DNA from: Longimicrobium sp036399935
GTDB lineage: Bacteria > Gemmatimonadota > Gemmatimonadetes > Longimicrobiales > Longimicrobiaceae
Length of the DNA: 64,000 bases
Assembly (NCBI RefSeq): GCF_036399935.1
Contig: NZ_DASWMD010000055.1
Location: 1 to 64,000, forward strand
Reading direction: 5' to 3'
In this document: one piece after another, positions 52,914-60,419 of the stretch
Position numbering within the stretch: position 1 is the stretch's first letter
Layout of the letters: the number at the start of each line of letters is the position of its first letter
Made by a program: the position numbers and the translations under genes
The notes under the pieces: generated by a model
Seen by the model: the letters and a program-made list of their open reading frames with translations, nothing else
Databases searched by the model: none
What the model was told of the DNA's origin: nothing

Positions 52914-54374
52914 TCACGACGGTGCCCCCATCGCCAGCTGCACCAGGCCGAAAAGCTCGTCCAGCGCCTCGGTCAGCGCCGGTCCGTTCTCCCCCCCCGC
53001 GAGCTGCTCGATGCGGCCGCGCAGGGTCAGCGCCACGCGGAAGGCGTCGCCGGGCTCGTAGAGCAGCGTCTCCACGGGAACGACGCCCTCCTCCTCCTCG
53101 GCCGCCAGCGTGGATGCCGGGGGAACGTCGGAAGGGGCGGCGGGCTCCGGCGGCTGCGCGGCGACGGCCGGAGCCGGAGTCGGAGCCGGCTCCGCGGCGG
53201 GCGGGGGCGGCGCGCCCGGGAGCGCGTAGCGCAGGGTGCGCAGGGCCTCGCGTGCCTCGTCGGGCGTGGTGGACGCGCCGACGCGGGTGGCGGCCAGGTT
53301 TGCCGCGGCAGACATCCCCGCCACGCCGTACGTAGTCGCCAATTCGCGCACGGACGCCGCCAGCTCCGCCACCTCGCGCGCAATCCGGCCGAACCGGCGC
53401 GGGCGCGCGGGAAGGCTGGCCAGCAGCCCCTCGGCGCGGTCCAGAAAGCCGGTGCCCTCAATGCGCAGGAACTGCTCGACTTCGGGCGATGCCCCGCCGC
53501 CCTCGCCCGGCACCGGCGCCATGGGCGACGACACCAGGTTGCCCACCCCGCCGTCCGCGAACAGCCGGCTGATGGGCACCACGTCGGTGTCGCCCGCGTC
53601 CTGCGCGTCGTCGGCGCGGTCGCGCAGCTCGCGCATGCGCGCCAGCTCGGCAGAATCGCCGGGCGGATCCCCGTTCGCCAGCGTGCGGCCGGCGGCGTCC
53701 AGCGCATCGCGGGCGGCGCCCAGCAGCTCCAGCTCGGCGGCGTTGACGGCGGACGCGCGGCCCAGGATTTCGTGGGCGGTGTCCTCGATCCCCTCCAGCC
53801 CCTCCAGCACGGGGGCCAGCACCTCCATCCCCGCCACGCCACGAACGGGACGCATCCGCCGGAGGACCACGCGAAGCGGTTCGCGCGCCTCGGGATTGTC
53901 GCGCAGCTCGCCGAGCACGCGGTCCAGCTCGGCGACGACGCCGGTGATCTCGCGCTGCACGAAGCCGAACAGCTCATCGCCGGGGGCTCGCGGGCCAGTT
54001 TCTCGGCGCCCGCCGGCCACGTCGGTCCAGCGTTCGGCGGCGGCGTGGGCGCGCTCGTCGTCGGCCGCGGACCAGTCGGCGCCGAAGCGGATCACCAGCG
54101 CGCGCAGGTCGCCGGCGGTAGTCCGGGCGCGGTCGCGCACCTCCGGCGACCAGGGGAGCACGCCGTCGCGGATGGCGCGGGCGCCGTCTTCCAGCCGCTC
54201 CGCCACCGTGGCGATGGCCGTGGCACCGGCAAGCTGGGCGCTGCCGCGCACGCCGCGGGCAAGGCGGAAGAAGCGCATGGGGTCCGGCCGCTCCGAGCTG
54301 GCCAGCAGCGCGTCGAGCTGGTCCAGGAACTCGCCGGCTTCCAGCGCGAAGTATTCGCTGAGCGGTTGGGCCAT
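52914..54374 (-). CDS. HPt-like protein lacking the phosphorylated histidine
   Basis: The 486-residue cytoplasmic protein is largely helical. Residues 5-105 match a histidine phosphotransfer domain (YFALEAGEFLDQLDALL, then FFRLARGVRGSAQLAGATAIATVAERLEDG). Where active domains have H-x-L-K-G-S-A, this one has R40-G-V-R-G-S-A, so it cannot be phosphorylated there. A second helical block with similar VRGVAGMEVLAPVLEGLEG pattern follows (about 150-235), and a third at 290-370. A proline/alanine linker (about 390-430) precedes the end. It may be a scaffold in signalling or chemotaxis-like control. No kinase or regulator gene is adjacent. Confidence 0.65.
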   Translation of the reverse strand: MAQPLSEYFALEAGEFLDQLDALLASSERPDPMRFFRLARGVRGSAQLAGATAIATVAERLEDGARAIRDGVLPWSPEVRDRARTTAGDLRALVIRFGADWSAADDERAHAAAERWTDVAGGRRETGPRAPGDELFGFVQREITGVVAELDRVLGELRDNPEAREPLRVVLRRMRPVRGVAGMEVLAPVLEGLEGIEDTAHEILGRASAVNAAELELLGAARDALDAAGRTLANGDPPGDSAELARMRELRDRADDAQDAGDTDVVPISRLFADGGVGNLVSSPMAPVPGEGGGASPEVEQFLRIEGTGFLDRAEGLLASLPARPRRFGRIAREVAELAASVRELATTYGVAGMSAAANLAATRVGASTTPDEAREALRTLRYALPGAPPPPAAEPAPTPAPAVAAQPPEPAAPSDVPPASTLAAEEEEGVVPVETLLYEPGDAFRVALTLRGRIEQLAGGENGPALTEALDELFGLVQLAMGAPS

Positions 54375-54391
54375 GGGATTGTTCTGGGGGG

Positions 54392-55117
54392 TCAGCGGCG
54401 GGCGCGGCGGATGATTTGGGCCATGTCGTGCACCGCCCGCTCCATGCCGGTGAACATGGCGCGGCTGACGATGGAGTGGCCGATGTTCAATTCCTCGATC
54501 TCTTCCACGGCCGCCAGGGGGGTCACGTTCTCGTACGTAAGGCCATGCCCGGCGTGCACCGCCATCCCCAGCGAGCGGCCCAGCGCGGCGGCGCGGCGCA
54601 GGCGTCCCAGCTGCTCGTGCCGCTCGGCGCCGCGCGCGTTGGCGTACTCGCCCGTGTGAAGCTCGATGGCGTCGGCGCCCAGCTCCAGCGAGGCGCGCAC
54701 GGACTCGGGGTCGGGGTCGATGAACAGCGAGGTGCGGATTCCCGCGTCCTTCAGGCGCCGGACGGCCTCGGCCAGCGATCCCCGCATGCCCTCGCCCGTA
54801 AAGGTCAGCCCGCCCTCGGTGGTCACCTCTTCGCGCCGTTCGGGAACCAGCGTAGCCTGGTGCGGCCTCCACTCCTCCGCCAGCGCCAGCACGTCCGACG
54901 CGGCGGCCAGCTCCAGGTTCACCGCCGTCCGCGCGGTTTCCATGAGCAGGCGAACGTCGCGGTCCTGGATGTGGCGGCGGTCTTCGCGCAGGTGAACGGT
55001 GATGCCGTCGGCGCCGCCCAGCTCGGCCAGCACGGCGGCGCGCACCGGGTCGGGCTCGTCGGTGCCGCGCGCCTGGCGCACCGTAGCCACGTGGTCGATG
55101 TTGACGTAAAGCCTCAC
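54392..55117 (-). CDS. pdxJ: Pyridoxine 5'-phosphate synthase
   Basis: This 241-residue TIM-barrel enzyme makes pyridoxine 5'-phosphate from 1-deoxyxylulose 5-phosphate and 3-amino-2-oxopropyl phosphate. Conserved stretches are LYVNIDHVATVRQARG (the N-D-H motif), GADGITVHLREDRRHIQD, TLVPERREEVTTEGG, ELHTGEYA and VHAGHGLTYEN. The start is GTG 55117, whose first bases overlap the DUF2520 stop (GTGA). The reading frame is open further up but is then only the DUF2520 gene out of frame. Confidence 0.95.
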   Translation of the reverse strand: MRLYVNIDHVATVRQARGTDEPDPVRAAVLAELGGADGITVHLREDRRHIQDRDVRLLMETARTAVNLELAAASDVLALAEEWRPHQATLVPERREEVTTEGGLTFTGEGMRGSLAEAVRRLKDAGIRTSLFIDPDPESVRASLELGADAIELHTGEYANARGAERHEQLGRLRRAAALGRSLGMAVHAGHGLTYENVTPLAAVEEIEELNIGHSIVSRAMFTGMERAVHDMAQIIRRARR

Positions 55118-55998
55118 TCCGCCCCTCCCAGCAGGTCCGCCAGCCGCGCCGCCGCCGCGGGATCGATCCCGGCCAGCCGCGCCAGCCGCAGGGCCTCCCG
55201 CCCGAGCAGGCAATATAACGGGCGCTCCGCCGCCGACAACCGTTCCAGGTGAAGCGCCACCGTCTCCACGTCGCCGCGCAGGATGGGCCCGGTGAGCGCC
55301 GCCACCGGCCCGCGCGCCGCCACGTTCTCCACCGCGCCGGCGGCCAGCGCCGTCAGGGCGGGACGCGCGTCCCGGGCGTGCACCCCGGCCTGCTCCATCA
55401 GCCCCTCGGCCACGGAAAGCAGGGCGACCGCGTAGTTGCTGGCGAACACCGCCGCGGCGTGGTACGCCGGCTTTCCGCCTGGAGCAATCCGCAGTACCCG
55501 TCCCCCGCACGCGGCGACGATCCGCTCCGCCAGGTCCAACGCCGCGCCATCCCCCTCCACGCCCCACGACACTCCTGAGAGGCGATCGGCCCCATCCACC
55601 GGGTCGGAGATGGCGGCAAGGGGATGCGCCGAGCCTACCGCGTGGCCCCGTGCCGAGAGCGGCGCCAGTACGTCCATCGACCGGCTGCCGCTGGTGTGCA
55701 GGACGGGGAGTTCGGGAGATGGATGAAGGGATGCGAGCCGGTCCGCCACTTCGCCGATGGCGCCATCGGGGACGGCGATCACGATCCCGCCGATCCCCTC
55801 CGGTACGCCATCCATCGCCGGGCGATACGCCACGCCGGGCTCGCCGAAGAGCGGATGGTCGGGCGCGGACGGGCGCCGCCCCGTCACCGTCAGCCTATCG
55901 ACCGCGCCGTCCCGGTGCAGCCGCAGCCCCATCGCAAGCCCCGTTCGCCCCGCGCCGATGATCCACGGGTGGCTCAGGCGGCCCGGCGACGCGTTCAC
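55114..55998 (-). CDS. Rossmann-fold DUF2520 protein
   Basis: The 294-residue protein starts with a nucleotide-binding fold (WIIGAGRTGLAMGLRL, then GIVIAVPDGAIGEVADRL), followed by VLHTSGSRSMDVLAPL and SAHPLAAI. The C-terminal helical domain (YHAAAVFASNYAVALLSVAEGLMEQAG) matches DUF2520, related to 6-phosphogluconate- and ketopantoate-reductase-like enzymes. It probably uses NAD(P) but the substrate is not known. It overlaps both hflX and pdxJ by four bases, so all three are coupled. Links to vitamin or pantothenate metabolism are possible, not shown. Confidence 0.85.
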   Translation of the reverse strand: MNASPGRLSHPWIIGAGRTGLAMGLRLHRDGAVDRLTVTGRRPSAPDHPLFGEPGVAYRPAMDGVPEGIGGIVIAVPDGAIGEVADRLASLHPSPELPVLHTSGSRSMDVLAPLSARGHAVGSAHPLAAISDPVDGADRLSGVSWGVEGDGAALDLAERIVAACGGRVLRIAPGGKPAYHAAAVFASNYAVALLSVAEGLMEQAGVHARDARPALTALAAGAVENVAARGPVAALTGPILRGDVETVALHLERLSAAERPLYCLLGREALRLARLAGIDPAAAARLADLLGGAE

Positions 55999-57254
55999 CC
56001 CCAGCCGTAGATCTTCACGCCGCGCGTGCGCAGGCGGCCGAGGGAGGCTTTCGACAGGCGCGCGCGGATGTGGATCTCGGCGCCCTTGTCCTCGCGCTCC
56101 AGCACTTCGCCGTCGCGGTAGATCTCCGCCAGCAGGCCCCCGTGCGACGACGACAGCGTTAGCCGCACGTCGGGGCGGATCTTCTGCAGCTCCTCGTGAA
56201 GCAGCACGCGCAGCGGCTCCAGGCGCCCCTCCTCCACCGTGCTGACGAAGATGGAGCGCGCGCCCCCGAACGACCGCTCGCGCAGCGCCTGCTCCTCGGC
56301 GTGCGTCAGGCGGTCGATCTTGTTGAAGACGAGCACGGTCGGGCGCTCGGCCAGTCCCAAATCACCCAGCACCTCGGTGACCACCTCCATCTGCTCTTCC
56401 CATTGCGGATGGGAGGCGTCGATGGTGTGGAGCAGCACGTCGGCTTCGGCGGCCTCTTCCAGCGTGGCGCGGAAGGAGGCGACCAGGTGGTGGGGAAGCT
56501 TGCGGATGAACCCGACCGTATCGGTCAGCAGCACCTCGGCGCCCTCGCCCACCTCGATGGAGCGCGTGGTGGGGTCCAGCGTGGCGAACAGCCGGTCCTC
56601 GACGAACACCTCGGTGCCCGAGATCCCCCGCAGGATGGACGACTTGCCCGCGTTGGTGTAGCCCACGAGCGACGCGCGGAGCTGGCCCTCGCGGCTCTTT
56701 CGCTGGGTGGCGCGGGTGCGGGCTACGCGCTCCAGCTCGTCCTTCAGCCGGGTGATGCGGTGGTCGATCATCCGGCGGTCCGTTTCCAGCTGCGTTTCGC
56801 CGGGGCCACGCATGCCGGGCCCGGAGCGCGACCGCGAAAGGTGCGACCACATGCGGGTCAGGCGCGGCCGCATGTACTGGAGCTGCGCCAGCTCCACCTG
56901 CGCGCGTGCCTCGCTGGTGCGGGCACGCGTGGCGAAGATGTCCAGGATCAGCTCCGCGCGGTCCATGATGCGGGTGCCCAGCAGCTTCTCCAGGTTGCGC
57001 CCCTGCGCCGGCGAAAGCTCGTCGTCCATGATGATGAGCGTCGCGCCCGCCACCTCCACCCGCTGCTTCAGCTCCTCGGCCTTCCCCTCGCCGATGTAGA
57101 ACTTGGGGTGCGGCGAATCCAGGCGCTGGACGAACGTGTCCAGAACCTCCACGCCCGCGGTGTCGGCCAGGCGCCCGAGCTCCTCCAGGTGCTCCTCGGT
57201 CACCTCGGCGGTCTGCTGCTTGGAGGGAGCGGCCACCAGGATGGCCTGCTCCAC
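55995..57254 (-). CDS. hflX: GTPase HflX
   Basis: The 419-residue protein splits and rescues ribosomes under stress. It has the HflX N-terminal domain (FYIGEGKAEELK, DDELSPAQGRNLEKLLG, RIMDRAELILDIFATRA, GPGMRGPGETQLETDRR), then the G domain: GYTNAGKSS (P-loop), LFATLDPTTR, DTVGFI and NKID. The start is uncertain. GTG 57254 has no Shine-Dalgarno site, and the frame upstream up to a stop codes for a plausible TTRDLIELAAP extension but contains no ATG, GTG or TTG. Confidence 0.93.
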   Translation of the reverse strand: MEQAILVAAPSKQQTAEVTEEHLEELGRLADTAGVEVLDTFVQRLDSPHPKFYIGEGKAEELKQRVEVAGATLIIMDDELSPAQGRNLEKLLGTRIMDRAELILDIFATRARTSEARAQVELAQLQYMRPRLTRMWSHLSRSRSGPGMRGPGETQLETDRRMIDHRITRLKDELERVARTRATQRKSREGQLRASLVGYTNAGKSSILRGISGTEVFVEDRLFATLDPTTRSIEVGEGAEVLLTDTVGFIRKLPHHLVASFRATLEEAAEADVLLHTIDASHPQWEEQMEVVTEVLGDLGLAERPTVLVFNKIDRLTHAEEQALRERSFGGARSIFVSTVEEGRLEPLRVLLHEELQKIRPDVRLTLSSSHGGLLAEIYRDGEVLEREDKGAEIHIRARLSKASLGRLRTRGVKIYGWG

Positions 57255-57271
57255 GGGCGCCGCCAGTTCGA

Positions 57272-57504
57272 TCAGGTCTCGCGTGGTGATGGTAGTCCCG
57301 TCGTGTAGAGGTTACAGGTCGTCGGGCCTGGGCCCCGTCCGTTCGTAGTGTTTTCGATCCGGTCTGCGATGACATGCAACGCAAGCGCCTGAACCTTGTC
57401 GATGGCCTGCGCATGGCTCTCTCCGTACACCATCACGCCCGGAAGCGACGGCACCTCAGCGATCCACCGGCCGGCCGTCTCACGGTCGATCAGGATGCAG
57501 GTGC
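57272..57504 (-). pseudogene. HicB-like antitoxin remnant
   Basis: This frame reads ILIDRETAGRWIAEVPSLPGVMVYGESHAQAIDKVQALALHVIADRIE, a good match to the HicB-like (DUF1902) fold. No ATG, GTG or TTG lies before the first strand; the first usable start is GTG 57454, after half of the fold. It overlaps the end of the intact HicB-like gene. It looks like a copy that lost its start by a small deletion or frameshift. A rare non-standard start cannot be excluded. No HicA is adjacent. Confidence 0.55.
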
Positions 57505-57705
57505 ACCGGCTTGATCGCGCGGCTGGGGGATCGCGTCTCCGAATTCCTCAACGGTGGCAACCCATGCCTGGATCGCGTGCTCCGCATTTGCGCGTGCCTC
57601 TTCACGGGATCGGCCATGCGCCATGCATCCGGGCAGGTCCGGCACTCGGGCGACGAACGCCCCGTCGGCATCGCTCCAGTCGATGTGGATCTCGTAGCGC
57701 GCCAT
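57490..57705 (-). CDS. HicB-like antitoxin-family protein
   Basis: The 71-residue protein has the HicB RNase-H-like core: MARYEIHIDWSDADGAFVARVPDLPGCMAHGRSREEARANAEHAIQAW. There is no DNA-binding tail, only about 20 loose residues. ATG 57705 has GGAGG five bases upstream. HicB binds HicA, a small double-stranded-RNA-binding toxin, but no hicA-like frame is near, so it may be orphaned. The downstream remnant is a second copy of the same fold. Confidence 0.8.
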   Translation of the reverse strand: MARYEIHIDWSDADGAFVARVPDLPGCMAHGRSREEARANAEHAIQAWVATVEEFGDAIPQPRDQAGAPAS

Positions 57706-57727
57706 CACCGCCTCCGCATCCGCGTTT

Positions 57728-59530
57728 CTACCGCCCGCCCGACCACTCCAGCCCGATCATCAGCGCGCGGCCCGGGGCGGCGAGGCGGCTGATGTCGCGG
57801 TAATCCGCGTCGGTCGCGTTCTGCACGTCGGCGAAGACGCGGAGGGCGCGGATGTCGTACGAGGCGCGCGCGTCCAGCCGCAGGTACGCTTCTTCGCCCA
57901 CGCGGCGCGCGCGGCGGCCCAGCAGCGACACGCTCAGGCGATCCGCGAAGGTGCGGCGCGCGCGGAGGGTGACGTTCTCCATTACCGGCCGCAGCGCCGA
58001 CTTGCTGGCGAAGCCCTCCGCCGCACTCGTGGTGAACGAGAGCCACGTGCCCGTCGCGCTCCACGCCACGTCCAGCGGGCCGGCCCACGACGCCTCGGCC
58101 TCGATGCCGCGGAAGCGCGCGTCCTCCACGTTGCGCGTGCGCCAGGGCTGGTCCGCGGCGCCGTCCGGCTTGGCCCAGTCGATCAGCTGGTCGGCGTGCC
58201 GCACGAAGCCCGCAACTCCCAGCCGCACGCCGCGAGCCACAAAGGCGCTGGCACCCACCTCGGCGCTCCAGGACTGCTCAGCCTTCAGGTTGGGGTCGCC
58301 CACGTTCGCGGGGTCCTGGTAGTACCGGTCCGTCCACGTGGGGGCGCGGAACGCCCGCCCCGCGGATGCGCGCAGCCGAACCCCCTCCGCGGGCCACCAC
58401 GCCGCGGCGGCCGACGGCGACCACTCCGTCCCGTAGCGCTCGTGCCAGTCGGCGCGCACGCCGGCCGTGGCGGAAAGCCGTCCGACGCGGCCGGCGGCGG
58501 CCTCCACCAGCGCCGCGGCCCGCTGCTCGGCGCGGTCGCCCAGGCGCGCGCTTTCCAACTCGTCGCTGAACCATTCGCCGCCGCCGGCCAGCCGCAGCCC
58601 ATTCGGCACCCGCCAGCGCGCCATCACCTCGCCGCCCCAGCGGAGGTTCGTGTGCTGGTTGCGGTAGAACGACGGGTCGGCGCGGCGCAGGACGAAGTCG
58701 TCGGCGTGGCGCCGCACGCTCAGCGTAGGCTCGACGGCGAACGTCGCCTCCGGTGCCGCGCGCAGGGCCAGCGTTCCCGTCGTGGTCCGCGTCTCCTCGT
58801 ACGACGGGAACGGGCCGTAGAAGCCGTCCGCACCAAAGTCACGCGCCGCGTGCCCCGCGTCGGCGTTCACCGTCCACTGGCCGACCGGCATCGAGAGAGC
58901 CAGGCGCCCGCTGGCCACCTCGTAATCCGTCCCGGCGCGATGCCCGTCCGACCGCTGCCATTCGCCGCCCAGGTCCGCCCGCACCCCGCCCACGTGGGTC
59001 GCGTACGACAGCGCGGCCGAGCGCGTGTCCCACGATCCCGCCTGTGCGCGTGCCCTGGCACCCGCGCCCTCGCGCCGAGTGACGACGTGGATCAGCCCGC
59101 CCACCGCATCGGCGCCGTACAACGCGGACGCGGGGCCGCGGACGATCTCGATGCGCTCCACCTGGTCCAGCGGCACCGCCAGGTTCAGGTCGAAATGGCC
59201 GGTCTGCGCGTCGCTGGCACGCACGCCGTCCACCATCACCAGCACCTGCTCGAAGGTGCCGCCGCGCACGGCCACGTCGGCCAGCGCAGGGGAGCGCGGC
59301 ATCACGTCCACGGCCAGCGCCCACTCCAGCACGTCGGCCACGGTGCGGGCCGGGAGCACGCGGATCTGCTCGGCGGTAATCACCTCCACGCCGCGCGTGG
59401 CGGCCACCAACTCGGCCGCGGCGCGCGACGCGGCGGCCACCTGCACGGTGTCGAGGGGAACGGTCCGGTCCTGCGCCGTCAGGGCGGCCGGAACGAGGAG
59501 AAGAGCAACAAACAGTGAACGAGCACGCAT
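57728..59530 (-). CDS. TonB-dependent receptor (BtuB-like)
   Basis: The 600-residue protein has a signal peptide (MRARSLFVALLLVPAALTAQ) and a TonB-box-like start (LDTVQVAAASR). The plug contains GVEVITAEQIRVLPARTVADVLEWALAVDV, VAVRGG, VDGVRASD and VERIEIVRGPASALYGADAVGGLIHVVTR, and a 22-strand barrel follows. The short plug and length (about 600) match cobalamin or small siderophore receptors of the BtuB/CirA type. No cobalamin riboswitch was recognised in the 114 bases upstream, and no binding-protein or ABC genes are near, so the ligand is open. A second ATG (59536) lies two codons earlier. Confidence 0.88.
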   Translation of the reverse strand: MRARSLFVALLLVPAALTAQDRTVPLDTVQVAAASRAAAELVAATRGVEVITAEQIRVLPARTVADVLEWALAVDVMPRSPALADVAVRGGTFEQVLVMVDGVRASDAQTGHFDLNLAVPLDQVERIEIVRGPASALYGADAVGGLIHVVTRREGAGARARAQAGSWDTRSAALSYATHVGGVRADLGGEWQRSDGHRAGTDYEVASGRLALSMPVGQWTVNADAGHAARDFGADGFYGPFPSYEETRTTTGTLALRAAPEATFAVEPTLSVRRHADDFVLRRADPSFYRNQHTNLRWGGEVMARWRVPNGLRLAGGGEWFSDELESARLGDRAEQRAAALVEAAAGRVGRLSATAGVRADWHERYGTEWSPSAAAAWWPAEGVRLRASAGRAFRAPTWTDRYYQDPANVGDPNLKAEQSWSAEVGASAFVARGVRLGVAGFVRHADQLIDWAKPDGAADQPWRTRNVEDARFRGIEAEASWAGPLDVAWSATGTWLSFTTSAAEGFASKSALRPVMENVTLRARRTFADRLSVSLLGRRARRVGEEAYLRLDARASYDIRALRVFADVQNATDADYRDISRLAAPGRALMIGLEWSGGR

Positions 59531-59644
59531 CAGCATCTACCGTGACGACAGCCGCCGCCGGGCGACGAGAGCCTGCGGCGGCGAAAAGGCTTGTGAGTCG
59601 CGGGAAGATAGATGGTGGCGAGCGGACCGGCCAGCGGGTTCGGA

Positions 59645-60136
59645 TCAGAGTTCGCCCGCGTCGCGAAGCGCATTCTGGTAGAGCCCGGATCCGACGTGGA
59701 AGTGGAACGCGCTGATCACTTCGTCGAGCACCGGCTTTAGGGCCGGGATCAGCCCCCGACGCTTGGCAAGGATGAGTATTCCCACTACCCCGGTGATCTG
59801 GAGTGGATAACGCTCGGCCATCTTACGCGCGCGGAGATCATCCAGAACGATCGTCCTCACGCCGGCCTCTCTGGCCAGTGTGATCGCTTCCGACTCGCCC
59901 CGTCCGAGTCCGCCGGCGGTGAGGGCCTTTACGGCATCGAGGTTCCCGACCTCTCGGATCTCGATCCACGCTGCCTCAACCACCTCGGCAGCACCGGCGC
60001 GCCCGTGGGAGTCGAGTACGACCTCGTCATGAACTCCCCGCGGGATGAGCACTCGCTCGTACAGTGCCTCAAGCACCCACAGATGACGAACCGCGCTGAG
60101 GACGATGAGCGGAGAGGCGTTGCTGACCGCGATCAC
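59645..60136 (-). CDS. DUF3368 (PIN-like) putative toxin
   Basis: The 163-residue protein begins VSNASPLIVLSAV, the DUF3368 variant of the PIN-domain start with Asn in place of the first Asp. It continues with GRGESEAITLAREAG and IVLDDLRARKMAERY, which bring acidic residues to the active site, then GVVGILILAKRRGLI. PIN enzymes are RNases, often VapC-type toxins. The GTG start overlaps the stop of the UPF0175 gene (GTGA), so the pair forms a toxin-antitoxin-like operon. Activity is inferred. Confidence 0.82.
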   Translation of the reverse strand: MIAVSNASPLIVLSAVRHLWVLEALYERVLIPRGVHDEVVLDSHGRAGAAEVVEAAWIEIREVGNLDAVKALTAGGLGRGESEAITLAREAGVRTIVLDDLRARKMAERYPLQITGVVGILILAKRRGLIPALKPVLDEVISAFHFHVGSGLYQNALRDAGEL

Positions 60137-60381
60137 GCGCCCTGCTCGTACGCCCGGATCGCGGCAACATCCTGCTCATACGCGGCGTCATCGTACGGGA
60201 TGGCGACGCCGCGGCTCGCGAGCAGGTGCTGGAACGTCACTCGCCCAACCCCGGAAAAGTCAGCCGCCCAGCCCATCGAGACTTTCTCGCGTTCGTAGAG
60301 CATGATTGCGAGTTCCAGCCGGAACTCGTCTTCCGTCATGTGCGTTACGAACAGCACCTCGTCCAGAACCGATCCCCCCAT
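60133..60381 (-). CDS. UPF0175 putative antitoxin
   Basis: The 82-residue protein matches UPF0175: FRLELAIMLYEREKVSMGWAADFSGVGRVTFQHLLASRGVAIPYD, a helix-turn-helix-like fold regularly encoded before DUF3368 genes. It likely binds DNA near its own promoter and neutralises the PIN-like product. ATG 60381 is preceded by GAGGGGGAAG, a strong binding site. The long open frame running upstream belongs to the ABC-F gene in another phase. Confidence 0.85.
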   Translation of the reverse strand: MGGSVLDEVLFVTHMTEDEFRLELAIMLYEREKVSMGWAADFSGVGRVTFQHLLASRGVAIPYDDAAYEQDVAAIRAYEQGA

Positions 60382-60419
60382 GTCTTCCCCCTCGCGTCCA
60401 GACCGTACGATCCGCAAAT

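Noticed and set aside
59537..59644. Cobalamin riboswitch before the BtuB-like receptor
   Set aside because: The leader is short and I could not find the B12-box sequence or the expected multi-stem layout.
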